Of a stretch of 64,000 nucleotides of DNA, positions 11,897 to 23,403 are shown in pieces. Within the stretch, counting starts at the first letter, position 1; each line of letters opens with the position of its first letter. Source of the DNA: Sistotremastrum niveocremeum HHB9708 (Eukaryota > Basidiomycota > Agaricomycetes > Sistotremastrales > Sistotremastraceae); assembly GCA_001630475.1 (NCBI GenBank), contig KV419406.1, forward strand, positions 757,028 to 821,027, in the 5' to 3' direction. The notes beneath the pieces were generated by a model. That model made no database searches, had not been told where the DNA came from, and was given only the letters and a program-made list of their open reading frames with translations. The translations under genes were made by a program, and so were the position numbers.

Positions 11897-12655
11897 ATGT
11901 CATTCCAACTCATGCTTCCGAGATTCTCGCACTTGCCCCCGGAGGAAGCATCAGGATATGAGAAGATGTACATCCAACCACCACCGCCCTATTCGCCGTT
12001 GGACGATGTTGTGACCCCTCCGCTGCTTTCGCATCCACCGCGGAAGCCTTTACGTCGCTCTGGGGAAGTCGATCACCTCTGGAAGGAGGGAGATCGTATA
12101 GGCGGTGCATCCGGTATCTGTAGCTCGGACGAGAGGAAGAAACGCGCAGAATCAGCGCAGCAGAGTGTAGATAGATATCCGATCCCGCCGTTCCTCCACG
12201 TTATCCTGCAATCGGCGAATACACACATGAGGATTGACCTCTCTCGGCCATCCACAAATATTCGCTGGACGAGCGCATCTGCGGAAGCATGTATGAAAGA
12301 TGCGGCGACATGTCCCCCTCTAACGTCTATGCGTATCACGTGCCCCAGTCTTCCCTGGACGGTGGATGTCGCACGACCTGACGGCGGCGATATAACTTGT
12401 GCTGACGTCATCGAGACGATCATAGCAGAGCTTGAGAAAGAGGTCACAGATAGAGAGTGGATGGCAATTCCGCAAAGAAGTAGAGGGCGAGCGATACGGT
12501 CTCTGAAGCGGAATTGCCAAAGTGATGTGAAGAGGGGCGAGAGCCGGACGGGTGTTACGAGAAGAGACTTTCTGATGGGAAGGACGTGGTTAGAGCGATT
12601 AGCACTTTCGAGGCACGGGTTCGGAATCTTTCAGCTTTACACAAGCTTTGCGTAA
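11897..12655 (+). CDS. DUF6699-family protein
   Basis: Single-exon reading of 252 residues from the ATG at 11897 (MSFQLMLPRFSHLPPEE). The C-terminal 170 residues show the order seen in the family: an opening strand pair (LHVILQ, MRIDLS), a P-x-L-x-S-M-R-I segment (CPPLTSMRITCPSLPWTVDV), the ITCADVIETIIAEL helix, then a Trp/Arg-rich stretch and a final LMGRTWLERL. The N-terminus has a PPPPYSPLD low-complexity piece typical of the family. DUF6699 proteins are numerous in basidiomycetes; their function is unknown. In-frame ATGs upstream (for example MNACSQ, near 11714) leave the start uncertain. Confidence 0.7.
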   Translation: MSFQLMLPRFSHLPPEEASGYEKMYIQPPPPYSPLDDVVTPPLLSHPPRKPLRRSGEVDHLWKEGDRIGGASGICSSDERKKRAESAQQSVDRYPIPPFLHVILQSANTHMRIDLSRPSTNIRWTSASAEACMKDAATCPPLTSMRITCPSLPWTVDVARPDGGDITCADVIETIIAELEKEVTDREWMAIPQRSRGRAIRSLKRNCQSDVKRGESRTGVTRRDFLMGRTWLERLALSRHGFGIFQLYTSFA

Positions 12656-12929
12656 TATAGGATCCCAAGGCTTTCATTCTCGGAGAGTAAGGCGGATAAG
12701 ACCTCGATCAGTGCCTATTTGGCTCAGGGAAGATGTCACTTGGCTATGACAGAAGTCATGCACCGAAGGAAGCAGCGCGAGCTTGACAAGCATCGTGTGG
12801 ACCTCTACAACCGTTGTTTTTAGATGCAGCGATAGTCTGTGAGCTGTGATGGGGTGGTAGGAGCGAAGGAGCATCCGAATTCCGCTCCTTCATTTAGCAA
12901 GAGTATCCGAGGTCATCGATAGAGGTACG

Positions 12930-13547
12930 ATGTCTGCGACCGCCCAATCGGAGAACCCTATCACTGAGAAAGGTTGGCAACCAAAACTTCATGTACCATA
13001 GAAAACACTCACAAGTTTCTCAGTGACTATCCGTCGAATATCGACATCGGAGACTCTCCCTTTGCGATCGTCGGTCCTATGGCCTGGTGCTCCCTTATGG
13101 CGGATCCAAGTGCCCGACGATGATCACCCGACTACTGCACATTACGGTGCATTCATTCCCGGAGTCGAAGACGCAATAGCCATCATATCGCTATTCATCG
13201 ACGATATTCCTGAAGGCGAACCTGTAGATGGGCCGCCGAAATCGACTGCAGATGTCCAAGGCACCGACACGCAGCATGGGCCTCCCATTGCGAGCATTCC
13301 AATCGCTCGATTTAGGAAGTTTGCGTGCGACCCGCGCTATCAAGGACAAGGTGTTGGAACGAAGTTGTTAAAGCATGTCTTTGATGCGGCGCGATCGGAC
13401 ATGGGCGCGAAGACGATTTGGTGTTCTGCACGAGTAGAAACGCAGCCGTGGTACGAAAAACGCGGTATGAGGGCGTTCGGAGACACTTGGTTGAAGGCGG
13501 ATCTGTTATATGTCAAAATGAGGATCGACCTGAAGAGCTTAAATTAG
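12930..13547 (+). CDS. GNAT-family N-acetyltransferase
   Basis: Exons 12930-12972 and 13024-13547; the 51-bp intron joins AAAG to TGACT in phase 1, giving about 188 residues. Motif A of the acetyl-CoA site is clear: ACDPRYQGQGVGTKLLKHV, followed by a helix and strand (ARSDMGAKTIWCSAR) and the motif B-like end (PWYEKRGMRAFGD). These enzymes move an acetyl group from acetyl-CoA to an amine; the substrate cannot be read from sequence. The first exon rests on splicing logic (start MSATAQSENPITEK) and is less certain than the rest. Confidence 0.85.
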
Positions 13548-13934
13548 AGTCCTCACTGGCGCAATTTCCAGAAAAATTTCTGAACATCCTGTTATCTCTT
13601 TCCACAACGAACGAGTAGTTTTTCATTGACTTTGCATTTGAGCTTTAGCGGAGTAGCCTTTGTAGGTCATCCCGGCAGGGCATGATAAAATCACGCAAAT
13701 AATACTGGATGTGCTCTTGACAAGAAAATGACGTTCGAAGACATTTCGTTATACCTAAGTAACATTACCGTCGATGAATAGCACTTGTTGGTCGCGTTTT
13801 GCGCGTGAACACGGTTCAACGCCTCCTGGCAGTTGATGAACTTCGTCCAGAATTGGATCCGAACTCCGCTTCCGCTTCCCTTTTTCCATCAACGACGGCC
13901 CCGACCTCCATACTTCACCATATCCTGATCAAAC
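13548..13934. other. Intergenic region upstream of the EB1-like gene
   Basis: About 390 bp holding the 3' end of the GNAT gene and the promoter of the next gene. Pyrimidine-rich just before the start (CTTCCGCTTCCCTTTTTCC), as is common for fungal promoters without TATA. No other feature seen. Confidence 0.45.
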
Positions 13935-15051
13935 ATGGGCGAATCACGAACAGAGCTGTTAGCATGGCTCAACGACCTCCTTCAAATCAACTACACAAAG
14001 ATCGAACAGTGTGGCACCGGTGGTGCTTACTGCCAAATTCTAGACTCAATATACGGTGAGCAAGGCACGAGGGATACTGTCATTGTACTACGACTGACAT
14101 GGGCTCTATCGCGTTAGGTGATGTGCCGATGGGTCGCGTCAAAATGAACGCGAAACAGGAGTATGAGTCGTTGGCCAACTACAAAGTGATGCAGAATATC
14201 TTCAAGGCGAAAAAGATCGACAAGGTGCGCGACGATCTTAGACGTGATCTTCATCCGTCCTAATTGCGTATTATATCTTTCGATACGTTCAGCCTATACC
14301 CGTCGATAAACTCGTGAAGTGCAAGATGCAGTGAGTTCCTATACTTAGGCGACGCGTCGATCGCAGATAACCGATGTCATCGATGCGACAGAGATAACCT
14401 CGAGTTCTTACAATGGATTAAGCGTTTCTGGGATTCGAACTATGGAGGTCAGGGATATGATCCCGTTGCGCGAAGGAAAGGGATGCCTGTGGAAACCCCG
14501 GCTACAATCGCTCCTGTTCGATCAAGTGGTGGTGGGCTATCCGCGAGCGGATCAACGGGACGCGTTGGAGGACGGACTCCAATTGGTGGTAAGTCACTTT
14601 TATGCGTTGATCGCGTTTCTCTACTGATCACCCGTCTAGGCCCTAGAGCAGGATCAGCGAATAGCGAAACAGTGCGAGCCTTAGAAGCGCAGATTCGAGA
14701 GATGTCGGGCCATTTGGAGGGGTTGGAGAAGGAGCGGGATTTCTACTTCGCCAAAGTGAGTATCATTCGTCGTGGACCGCGTGTCGATAATCTCGATAGC
14801 TATCTGATCGACCTATAGTTGCGGGACATTGAAATCCTCGTCGGACAATCACTTGAGACTTTTGAAGACAAGGAAGATCCCAGCGCCATCCAACTACTTG
14901 AAATACAGAAAATACTCTACAGCACAGAGGTGCGTGGCGACCCCCCTTCGCCTTCTTCAGAACCATTCACATGATTCTCGTCCAACAGGAGGGATTCGAA
15001 GTCCCCGATGCCGGCCAGGCCCTTGACGATGAGGAGACAGAAACGTTCTGA
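13935..15051 (+). CDS. BIM1: EB1/Bim1/Mal3-type microtubule plus-end tracking protein
   Basis: Seven exons join in phase: 13935-14055, 14118-14224, 14293-14330, 14392-14588, 14640-14755, 14819-14929 and 14989-15051, giving 250 residues. Residues 1-110 are the calponin-homology domain that binds the GTP cap of microtubules ([54 protein letters not shown]). A Ser/Gly-rich linker follows. Residues about 175-220 form the EB-homology coiled coil ([31 protein letters not shown]), which dimerises and recruits partners with SxIP motifs. It ends in an acidic tail (DDEETETF) instead of the EEY/F seen in animals. The length is typical for fungi. The gene converges on the beta-mannosidase gene. Confidence 0.95.
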
Positions 15052-15308
15052 ATTCACTCTCGCTTATCATTCGTTAATTGCTATCGTGTCATACTGTCAT
15101 ACTGTTCTTCTACACTCGATGTTGCACCACTCTTGCACCTTTCTCTCTTGGTCATCGATAATGTCTTTGTTCAATGTACATACACCATGGGGCGCATCCC
15201 GATGCTATGGAATACGGCCCCCTTCGCTGCTGTTGATGCATTGATATCATATCGCCTCGTTGTATTCGCCTTCGCTCGCACGCGATTCGAACAAGTTCAG
15301 GGCGCCTG

Positions 15309-18300
15309 TCATTGGGCGGTCGTCACAATACGGCGAGGATGCTCTGATCCCATATAAGACATGTAAATATGTCTATCGCGTTCCAATCCTTCTACTTCGA
15401 CCACCCGTTCTTCTCCCGGAATCAAGTCGAGGGCGTTGTCAGAGAATCTGACTTCGTTTCCCTCACTCCGAACGCTGAACACGAGACCTTTGACGGGATG
15501 TGCAGCTTTCACAGTTAAAGCATCACCGTCGAAATTGATGATCCACTGAGGATCGGGGAAATCAACATAGCGGTAAGGTTGAGGCCAGTCCGAATATCGC
15601 GCGATGACCCCGTGCGTCTTCGGATCCACTAATCGCGCGCACACGACGACGGTCGCGGACTTCGTGATCGTGGTATCGGAATCGGGTTCGCGAGAGGGAC
15701 ACGTCATTGTGATGAACTCGGTAGATTGATTGGGTAAAAGGGTCACGGAATGCGTCTCCTGGTGCTTCCAAGCTGACTCCAGATCGATGAACTGGAGTTC
15801 GAGGATCGCGGTGCGAGAATGAAGCGTAGAGTTCGTTCCCCATATCTCGAGCGTTGCGGATCGACTTTCGAAAGAACCGAATTCGTAAAACTGAGGAAGG
15901 ATGTCAAAAGGCAGAGCGCGCTTATCTGACAGGGTAGCGTACCTGGCGAGGTCTGTCATGCTCGCGGTTCTGATTAACCTGTAATTGACGGTGTATCAGC
16001 ACCAGATATGCACCAAGTGAAGCAAAGGATCCCTACCTTCCTCAAGATTCCAACTGTAATAGGTTCAAGTTCGCGAGCAATTGCATAGTAAGCGGGTTTC
16101 GGCCGAAGCTGTTATTTCGTCAAATCGATCCGAGCACTTCTGTCTTCAGCTGGCGCACTTACGAAATAATCTGCAATAGCCCATGAAGTGACTGGCCAAG
16201 AGTCGTTCAACTGCCAAACGATCGTTCCACCGTTCTATTCGCCAATATTGTATCGATATAACCCGAAAATGGATAATCGTGCTTACGTATTCTCGACCAG
16301 GGCCTCTCCATTCTCGCCTCCAGGAGCGATACGCAAAAGAGACTCCCTCGGATTGCAAGATTTGAGTCAGGTATACGTGACTGACGGCAATATCAGCGTC
16401 AGAGAATGATGCCACCAAGATAGTAATGGACATCTACCTCTCGAAATCTCCTGTGAGCTTGAAGTTTTCGTTCATGAGGATCGCGAAACGCGTCTCATGA
16501 CTTCCAGCTTTGCAATGTTGAGCCATCAGTTTGGAGTTGGAATATCTCTCTTTGTCATTGTCGTCCATCCAGTGATCGATCGTTCGAAGGTCCGGCATGG
16601 ATGGAATGCCGAACTCGCTGCGGATTCAATGAACATTTATATCACGCCAGAATGAACCTTCGACAGACCTTACGAACCGACCACCCATGATATTATAGTG
16701 CTGGTACGGCTTCTGCTCCCCCGCCCAGATATTCCATTGATGCTGAAATTCGAGTTAGTACCTTTCGTCGGTATCACACCAAGCAACTTACGACGTCGCC
16801 GACTGTAGGGTCCGCAGTGTCCCATCCCTTTCCGCCATAGGGAGATCCTCGCCAATACGGGACATCTCTGTACGTCAGTCGCTCTACGACCTCAGGCAAA
16901 ACCTCCTCGTAGATCTTTCGGGCGGGAAGTTCTGCGATACCTAGCCAATATTCAGGTGACGTCATCCGAATAAGTACGTGTCACTAACCTCCCCATTGTA
17001 GGACCTGTTGATAATCTACGAGAGCATATCAATGAGTGATCATTGAAATAGGATAAATAGGTGCTTGCCTTCATTGTTTCCGCACCATAATGCAAAGCAA
17101 GGATGATGACGCAGCCTCTTGACATTTGCTTCCGCCTCCTTCTGCACCGACTCAACGAATTCGGGATGCGCAGGATATACACCACAGGCAAACTGAAAGT
17201 CTTGCCATACAAGGATACCAAGCTCTGGTAGCGTCAAAAGGGCCTCTGAGCCAGCGACACCGGGAATGAGATTTGGGAAACGAACCGTCGCATGTATCAT
17301 AGAACACATCGGGCTCATATACACCGCCTCCCCACAAGCGTACCAAATTCTGATTGCCGTCTTTCAGAAGTTTGAGCCACTTCATGTAGCGTTCTGGTTT
17401 GATTGTTGTAAGTAAGTTATCGGCCGGCACCCAATTTGACCCTAGGCGAAGAAGATGACGTCATGCGATTTGGAAGATGGCGAGTATCTTACCGCCAATG
17501 TAGATTGGGACGTTATTCACTTCGAAGAAGAAGGACGTTCCTTTCCCGTATTGATCAGCTTCAGCAAGAGGCCTTTGTATCAGAGCCACTCGTCTAAATC
17601 CTAAGGTCGTAGTCTGCTGATCGAGAATGTGTCCGGCCTGAACTGCTCATTTAGATGAAACATTGATGCGAAGAAGTCGATCCGGCCACTTGCCTCGTCT
17701 ATGAGCGTCGCTGTCAGAGAATATAGATTGGGTTCTCCGTACCCCACCGGCCACCAGAGCTTGACCGAAGGTAATGTGCTAAAGGAATGCCGGATGCTGC
17801 TACTCGACTTGGGGCTGATCTCGACATTGACGGCCTCGGTTCCTTCGCAGTCGAGCAGGGAACATCGGATGGTAGAGACGCGAGTCAACTCTCCCTTCAT
17901 CGACAGCTCGACCGTGAGGTGAGGGACAAGGTCGCTGTCGACGGTCGCCTGAGGATAGAGATCGGAGATGCAGACCGAATATGACTTCAAGGATATCGGT
18001 AGCCAAGGCCCCGCGGTCATCAGTTCGGGCCCCTAGTGTTGAGTAAGTTTTGTACGCCTTCCGTCTGAGAGACGATCACAGACCCAGTCCCATCTAAAGG
18101 AGACAAAATTGGGATGAGCATACGATTCCGAGACAGAGAATGACGAGCCGTATCTCACCTCCAATCGTACTGAGCCTTCCGAACATAGACTCTACTTGGA
18201 TCTCCGAGATTGCAGGAGCCAGCTCGGACCCGTCCATATTCCGTTTCCAATTGCTTAGCGATTTTCTTTGCTGACTTGAAATGCAGGAGCAGCGTGTTGC

Positions 18301-18882
18301 TGGATTGTAGTCGCGTAACATCCAGCTGCACCTACGGCTCGTGTTCGCATCAAAATCCAAGTCTCATTCGGATTGAACTTACAACACGGGGAGTGAACAT
18401 GTTATCGGAGGTGAGGATTTGTTCTTCGTTCTATCGCAATGTGAGAATGATCCATGGCTCCCCTGGGAACGCAGCGTACGAGGTAAGCCACACAGATAGT
18501 ATCCAGACCATCGAAGAGTAATTCGTAATTGGCAGCGTGGATGGGATCGATGGAGAAGGTTGTCCTGTACATCCATTCCGCATCCCCAACCCCTAGAATA
18601 TAAGTAATCAGAATTATATTTCTCTTTTCCTAGAAGGATATTCATACAATGTGCGGCATGTTCGTTGAATCCAACATAAGGGTCAGGAATCTTGCCGCAT
18701 TCCATGAGCTCGACGTGTATGTCAGAAGGCATGTGTTTCACGGGGGTCCATCCTGCTTCCAGTTCGTCGAAGATTGACTCAACGGTCTCGTCTCGTTGTT
18801 TCCATCGCCAGTTCTCCGAAAGTTCGAGAGTTTTGGATGCGACTGCCATAGCCTCGAGAAGAGGTACGATGAAGGTTGACAC
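15309..18882 (-). CDS. Beta-mannosidase, glycoside hydrolase family 2
   Basis: A gene with well over ten short introns, encoding roughly 850-900 residues. The enzyme cuts terminal beta-linked mannose from manno-oligosaccharides and N-glycan remnants. Landmarks from the N-terminus: NWRWKQRD (18.8 kb), GFNEHAAHW, then VYVRKAQYDW (18.2 kb), KLWWPVGYGEPNLYSL (17.75 kb), GGVYEPD and LVWQDFQFACGVYP (17.3-17.2 kb), the acid/base region ALWCGNNE followed across an intron by DYQQVLQWG (17.05 kb), and the nucleophile region FVSEFGIPSMPDLRTIDHWM (16.65-16.6 kb). The last exon (15959-15309) is the C-terminal beta-sandwich. No signal peptide is seen, so it is probably intracellular. A second Met at about 18849 is an alternative start. 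Confidence 0.93.
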
Positions 18883-19421
18883 ATCTTATGTTATCGCCTT
18901 TATAATTGATTCGCTTGATTTAATGGATGCAGTCACACGACGGAGGAAGGGCCGCAGGAGCAGGAAATTGGGGGTTGAGAGGAGGCAGCCCTCAAAACCG
19001 ACGAGTCTCCGATTGGCTTCAGGGGTTTGAAACTCCGATCTAGGCGCTCGTTTCCTCCATCATCTCAAAAATCGTTTAAAGATTCACTGCATCTTCAAGC
19101 GGGTTTATTCGGCGATGCGAAAGAGAAAACCCACTGAACATATGATTCTGAGACGCGTCAGAGCAGTCCTCACCGTTCACCTCGTCAGCCTGTAGCAAAG
19201 GGCTCCCTATATCTAATATCAATACCAGCCGGATCTTCACTTAGCCTCGTTGCTTCAGGACACGGGACCCCGCTTTCTGATGGAACCGACGCGTATCTGT
19301 GGTAGTGCACAGGAGATGGAACGTTGAGAGACATGTCAGACTGAATCTAAACCTCATTCGATCCTCTCTGGTTTATATATTGCTCGGTCAGACTGTTCCA
19401 GACTCAAGGAAACCAACGCAA

Positions 19422-19763
19422 ATGAATCAGGCGATTTACGCTCTGTGCTTCCATCTCTTTTGGGCTGCATGTTTCCTATGGATGACGGAGAACGCTAAGT
19501 CGACTTCTCACACTCGTGCTTCATCATACGTTCCGATGTACCGGAGCTGCAATTGGATTTTCACCAAAATGAACTACTCTATGATATTGATTCGTCTGGA
19601 CCGTGTGGTCAATTGCATTAAATCGGAAAATGCACACAATAATTCCCCACTGTTGACAGCCACTCGAGTTCGTTATCTACCACCCGTTGTCCGCCTCAAA
19701 CTCTACGAATGCCATTGCTCCTACTTTGGCGAAGTTCGAGCTTCAAAACCACAGAACAGGTGA
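19422..19763 (+). CDS. Candidate small secreted protein (weak)
   Basis: An ATG at 19422 opens a 113-residue frame whose first 20 residues are strongly hydrophobic (IYALCFHLFWAACFLW), like a signal peptide. A TATATA motif lies about 50 bp upstream. The remainder contains four cysteines, two of them in YECHC. No homology is recognised and codon use is unremarkable, so this may be a chance frame. Confidence 0.25.
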   Translation: MNQAIYALCFHLFWAACFLWMTENAKSTSHTRASSYVPMYRSCNWIFTKMNYSMILIRLDRVVNCIKSENAHNNSPLLTATRVRYLPPVVRLKLYECHCSYFGEVRASKPQNR

Positions 19764-20710
19764 TATTCTTGCGTAGGCTCGGGGTGGTTATACTTCCATC
19801 CAACATGGTGCTCAAAAGACCTATATACTTGCTTGGACGAATATTTCATCGAAGTCGACTCATGTCTTGGGCTGGAAGTAAAATGTGTGATGCGCAGTGT
19901 CGTCTGGCTCATCTCTGGCACACCTCTTCGCAATTTAACCGATACCGGAGTCCTAGGCCTAAGCTGCTGTCGCGAGATCATCAGATTCGAAGTTCGAACC
20001 AAGCTGTCCCGGAATCTGCCTGTGTCAGATGATTCAGGGGTGGGAGATACGTTGATTTTGACCACTGTGTCTCTCACGATCAACCCTCACTTTGCCAAGT
20101 AGTAGGTACCAGAGAAAAGCTTTTATAATCAAGCGACACTTGCCGAGCATCGCTTTCTCCGGCCGTGTTTGAAGCTGTCGGGAAATAGCAGTGGTTGACG
20201 CTCTTGCTGTCCAGGTGATCCAAGCTGTTCGCGCTTATTTCTCCAAATCGGACTTCTTGGTGGTCTGTGACTCTATCATGCGAGGCATTAGTGGACCCAT
20301 AGGATGGACCCTTCCCCATTTACGCTCGAAAATTCTCTCCCCCTGCCTTCACAAGATCATTTGACCTCCAGACACTTCTCATTTCACATCACTAGCTCAA
20401 TGATGCGATGAACAGACTGATCCAGTGTCTATGGGTAGAGCAATGGCACACACTTCATGACTGGGTGAAAGTTTCTCATTAAATCAACTTCGTCAATTGA
20501 ATTGAATTAAGCTTTCCGAACCAGAAGCCTCTTTCAACCCGTAGAGTCATTCACTTCAATTCCTGACAGGACGATCTGCATGCTTCTTCACCGGAGAAAT
20601 GTACCCCTTGATCCCACAAATGTGAGAAAACAGACATTCAATCATCGCGAACGAAGCCTAGAGACGCCTTCTGTGAAGAGACTCGATCACCTGTCGTACT
20701 GAAGCAAAGC

Positions 20711-20720
20711 GGTATAAATT
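20711..20720 (+). promoter_or_regulatory. TATA-box-like element of the metallothionein-like gene
   Basis: GGTATAAATT lies about 180 bp before the ATG at 20891, with a pyrimidine-rich tract (CTCTTCGTTCTTCTTCCTC) between them, as expected of an inducible or strongly transcribed fungal promoter. The 5' leader would be long. Confidence 0.4.
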
Positions 20721-20890
20721 CACACTTGTCGATGTGCTTGGTTTTAACCCCCACGCAAAACTCTTCGTTCTTCTTCCTCAAAAAACCGGTAGGTCCTCGC
20801 CACTCTGGCTATCCTCTTTTTTCACGACGTCTAATCAGTCTATCTCTCCTCATTCCTTATTCCCGATGACTTTACAGAAGGTCCACAGAC

Positions 20891-21169
20891 ATGTCAACTA
20901 AAATCACATCAGCATCTTTGAACCAGATCACTGGCAATAAAGGAACGAGCTCACGAACCGGTCATCCAAGCGATCGAGCGACGTCGGGGTCGACTGATCC
21001 TAGGGTACGTTCTACAAGAGCGCCTCACTTCTGACGTCTAAACTACTGGTACTTTCTTGCGCAGGGAATGTCGAGCGGTGTGAACGACCCACGATCGCTG
21101 TTGCTCCATGAGACCCATTGTTCATGCTCACCCTGTGGATGTGGCTTGAATTGCAATTGCATTCTGTAG
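20891..21169 (+). CDS. Metallothionein-like small protein with C-terminal Cys cluster
   Basis: Two exons, 20891-21004 and 21065-21169, with a 60-bp phase-0 intron (GTACGT...GCGCAG), encode 72 residues. The first 55 are Ser/Thr/Gly/Asn-rich and disordered (SSRTGHPSDRATSGSTDPR). The last 17 hold all six cysteines: HCSCSPCGCGLNCNCIL, a C-x-C-x2-C-x-C-x3-C-x-C pattern. Such spacing binds Cu(I) or Zn(II) in fungal metallothioneins, whose best known form has seven cysteines in 25 residues; here there are six, behind a long leader. Metal binding is inferred. Clean splice sites in phase and an upstream TATA box support a real gene. An alternative is a small cysteine-rich protein anchored by its C-terminus. 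Confidence 0.6.
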
Positions 21170-21380
21170 AACTTAGATCTACTATTTTCGGGGTTGTGTA
21201 GGAGTCGCGTCAATCCAGTGGTTTTGGTCATCGCGCTATGAATTCGAAATTTCTCCAACAAGGGTCAGTTAGCGAGAGCTCTCTACATACGTATTCCGTC
21301 ATTCATGCTTTGGTCTCCACTACGACATGGTCTCGAAAATATCTTTCTCGTGAAGGCTCTCCCAATGTTCAGAGCTAAAC

Positions 21381-22311
21381 TCAAAGTTCGGTGTACGTGA
21401 AATCTCCGACAGCAGCACTGCAGCGTGATTAAATCATCAGTGCCAAGCCTGGAAAGAACTTGAATTGGGGAGTCTTACTCCGATGCTGTCATTCCGGTGA
21501 AGGTAGCTCTATATGTCCCAAATTTGAGACTTGAGATATACTTCAGATGATTTCTCTTGGTCATCAAATGAAAACTCACTAGGCCGAATCGCCACCCATG
21601 GCTCCCGCAGCAGAATACGAAATGACAGTGGCTCCGGACTTAGCGTTGGTCACTTTGTACGACAACGACCCACTCTGCCCGAAGGTGACTGTCATCGAAT
21701 GAAGAGTTGTTATACCGTTGTAATTCGTCAAAGCGACAGAAGGACATGTTCCACCGCAATCTGTCCTCGCAGTGGCATAGTCCTTTATCGAAAGTTTATT
21801 GGAGACTGCGTCGAGCGTGACGACAGGGCCATCAGCAGTCTCGTCAAAGACTTGCATGAGATGGAAAAAGTGAGTAGATGTTCCGACGGAGGAAGACAGC
21901 CATTGTTTCCATTGGAAAGAATATGAGGAGCCTGATGGGTGAGAGTCGCCACGCAGCTCGATCCGTTGGCGTGGAGAACTCAGGAAATTGGGATCGAGCT
22001 GTTCGTTCGGGTTGGAGGTCAATGTGAGGTTGTAACAGTCGCTTATCGCGGCTGCGGTGTTAGAACATCCTTTGTACAATATTCCTTGAAACGAGCCGAA
22101 ATAACGAAATCTGCGCATGATCATTTCCGAAGACGAACTAACCTGTGGACTGCCATTCCTTGATTCCATCAGGAACACCTGTTTCGCCGTATTCAATGGT
22201 GGTACCATTGGAGAGCTGGGTGACAGTAGCTCTACTCGAAATGGACAAAGCGCGAGCCAAACTCGCGGCGAGTACGCAGGCGAAGACGGATCGATAAATT
22301 GATAAAAACAT
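21381..22311 (-). CDS. Secreted concanavalin A-like lectin/glucanase-fold protein
   Basis: Exons 22311-22143, 22051-21580, 21529-21479 and 21417-21381 join in phases 1, 2 and 2 to give 242 residues. The N-terminus is a signal peptide (MFLSIYRSVFACVLAASLARAL). The body reads as a beta-sandwich resembling secreted fungal proteins of the concanavalin-like lectin/polysaccharide lyase group: QRIELRGDSHPSGSSYSFQW, FFHLMQVFDETADGPVVTLD, a CGGTC pair, and KFGTYRATFTGMTASDAAVG at the end. A carbohydrate-binding or lyase role at the cell wall or outside is likely, but no catalytic residues can be assigned. The last two exons are only 51 and 37 bp. Confidence 0.75.
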
Positions 22312-23403
22312 GCTTCGGGTGGGTTGAAGATCTTGCCCTATCCTGCGGTCTTATAGAAAGTCTCCTCCACATAATCTACCTCGCTACTCCCGCAAATGGT
22401 TTGATCACGATGAAGGCGGTCAGAAGACGAGATCGGCTCAGTGGCAGATCTGCCGAATTGCTGCCGGATGCTTCTGTCGCTTGGACCGGTGACACGCGAG
22501 CTCAAGGAACGCTGCTGAGGGCCATATTTGCAAGATTAACTTTCCTATCAGGCTATATTCCCAACTGGTATCATATGCTCCGAAATCTGGTCAGCCGCAG
22601 GCTCAAGATGTTTCGTTGTGGACAAAAGTGAGGGCCACATGATCCCCGACATCGATTTAATGCTCCTACTAGAAAAGACGGAAAGCTCGGAATTACTTGA
22701 CTTCTATGAACAGAGATCAATGCACTCTTAATCAGAAGTCTGCCAATGTCTACTTCGATGCCCGTTACTGATTGAAAGTACGGATATTCTCTGGTCCGTT
22801 GTAATCTCATGACCCAGGGAATGAGCCATTTCCTCGATACATCACGCTCAATATCTGTGCAGAAGGTATCGTGCATTATGCAGCAAATATGGTTCTGCCA
22901 ATTCCGTATGGTGATAAGAGCATGTGGACTGGTGAGCTGTGAGCGGGATAATATTCGTAAAGTTCGAAAACCTCATGGATAAAGAAGGAGTACCCATGAG
23001 GCCCGGAATACTAGAGACTTAGATATGTGATGAAATACGAAAGCGCCCAGGGATCAATTTAAGACAAGGTTTGTGTGGTGCCGGAGATCTGAACGTTCAA
23101 GAGCGCTGGCTGATTTTTAACCAAGCGAGATACAATATTCAGGAACAAGAATGTTCGATTATTACAAGTGACCCACGTATATCATGCGGATGATAAGTGC
23201 AGATGGATCCACCACAAGATGTTGTAGCGTTTGAGAGTCGTGATGAAATCAACAAAGCGATGTAGCCGGTATCAGCAATCAACCGGCGATGTTTCAGACT
23301 CCGAAGCCGGCCATTCCAAATCTTTCGGCAGACGTGGTTCATCCTCCACCAACCACCAAACAGCTTCCGTCCTACCTTCTCTGCTCAACACTCCCGCGTT
23401 ATA
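22312..23403. other. Intergenic spacer, 1.1 kb
   Basis: Divergent promoters of the secreted protein gene and the ArfGAP gene. Several 60-100-codon frames occur but none starts with ATG, splices or resembles a family. No repeat seen. Confidence 0.45.

Larger units (their letters stand above)
18883..20890. other. Gene-poor stretch, 2 kb
   Basis: Between beta-mannosidase and the metallothionein-like gene. One weak candidate small secreted protein (listed separately, 19422) lies inside. The rest holds the beta-mannosidase promoter, AT-rich tracts near 20.48 kb and no repeat or gene I can support. Confidence 0.4.
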
